Assembly (NCBI GenBank): GCA_965153455.1
Contig: OZ234497.1
Coordinates: forward strand, 9,114,001 to 9,178,000
Length of the DNA stretch: 64,000 nucleotides
Reading direction: 5' to 3'
Source: Sphagnum compactum
Taxonomy: Eukaryota; Bryophyta; Sphagnopsida; Sphagnales
The notes beneath the pieces are model-generated. The model saw only the letters and a program-made list of their open reading frames with translations, was not told the origin of the DNA and made no database searches. Made by a program: the position numbers and the translations under genes. Position 1 is the first letter of the stretch, and every line of letters begins with the position of its first letter. This document shows, in pieces, positions 63,508 to 64,000 of the stretch.

Positions 63508-64000
63508 AGAAGAAGAGAATGGCAACGCGTCGTTGTCTTCTTCTGTGAAGGTGGTGTTGCAGAGAAGAAGAAAGCAGCATCAACTGTCGTCGCCTTCTTC
63601 TAGGGGGGTGTTGAACAGAAGAAGAAGGCAACGGCAGCTGCCGTCACCTTCTTCTGTGGACAGTGTTGCAAAGAAGAAGAAGGCAACAACAACTATCGTC
63701 GCCTTTTCCTACGGGGGTGTTGAACAGAAGAAGAAGGCAACGGTAGTTGCCGTCACCTTCTTCTATGGTGGGTCTTATAGAGAAGAAGAAGGCGATGGCA
63801 GCTGCTGTCACCTTCTTCTATGGTGGTTCTTACAGAGAAGAAGAAGGCAACGACAGCTGCCATTGCCTTCTTCTGTGGCGGGTGTTGCAGAGAAGAAAAA
63901 GGCGACGGTAGCTACCGTCACCTTCTTCTTGTGAGGGTGTTGTAGAAATGAAGAAGGTGTGGCAGTTAACGTTGCCTTTGGGGGGGGAGGGGGGGTGCAG
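63508..64000. repeat. 55-bp palindromic minisatellite, runs off the window
   Basis: Units begin GAAGAAGAAGGC at 63,618, 63,673, 63,727, 63,782, 63,837 and 63,892, a period of 54-55 bp, with more degenerate units at about 63,508, 63,564 and 63,950. Each unit is itself an imperfect inverted repeat: GAAGAAGGCAACGGCAG faces CTGCCGTCACCTTCTTC around a CAGCTG centre. Units alternate with a GTGTTG..CA linker. The period is not a multiple of three, so the long open frame across it (63,533-63,934) changes peptide from unit to unit and is not a protein repeat. Confidence 0.95.

Noticed and set aside
63533-63934. 133-codon frame, Arg/Lys-rich then Ala/Val-rich
   Set aside because: It spans the 55-bp minisatellite; the period is not a multiple of three, so the peptide changes frame each unit and no repeat protein is implied.
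63508-64000. Possible CRISPR-like array
   Set aside because: Regular spacing and palindromic units superficially resemble one, but the linkers are themselves repeated, not unique spacers, and the genome is eukaryotic.

Overview
The window is nuclear DNA of a land plant. It holds spliced, eukaryote-type genes whose closest recognisable relatives are plant proteins: a plant CMP-KDO synthetase, a PLASTID MOVEMENT IMPAIRED1-related protein and a reversibly glycosylated polypeptide. These genes are scattered in long AT-rich tracts full of decayed repeats. A seed-free plant (fern, lycophyte or bryophyte) is my best guess, from the divergence of the proteins and from two decayed copies of a transposase-like family that I remember mainly from such genomes. 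The sequence alone does not settle the lineage.

Layout. All four genes I can support are on the minus strand. A small nuclear-type acidic protein of unknown function lies at 5.5-5.9 kb, with an ABRE/CE3-like motif cluster 1.4 kb upstream of its ATG. An eight-exon CMP-KDO synthetase gene (283 aa) occupies 9.16-11.98 kb; every exon joins in phase. A four-exon PMI1-related gene (1,893 aa) occupies 13.28-19.31 kb. An apparently intronless class-2-like reversibly glycosylated polypeptide gene (377 aa) occupies 60.81-61.95 kb. Weak coding-like relics, probably pseudogenes, lie at 2.2-5.1 kb (possible leucine-rich repeats) and 56.0-58.1 kb (unassigned).

From 20 to 55 kb the sequence is AT-rich and gene-poor. 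It carries two diverged copies of one transposase-like protein family, on opposite strands (34.4-35.8 kb plus, 51.2-52.8 kb minus). It also has a decayed Ulp1/C48 cysteine protease relic typical of plant DNA transposons (41.9-42.4 kb), a 244-bp foldback element with a near-perfect target duplication, a 0.8-kb interval bounded by a 17-bp inverted repeat, and many diverged local tandem duplications with periods from about 50 to 460 bp. The right edge runs into a 55-bp minisatellite whose units are each imperfect palindromes.

The genes do not form a pathway unit. Two act in cell-wall sugar metabolism: CMP-KDO synthetase makes the activated KDO used for pectic rhamnogalacturonan II, and the RGP family supplies UDP-arabinofuranose for arabinan-containing polymers. 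They are 50 kb apart and no shared regulation is visible. The PMI1-related gene belongs to organelle positioning and membrane-cytoskeleton function.
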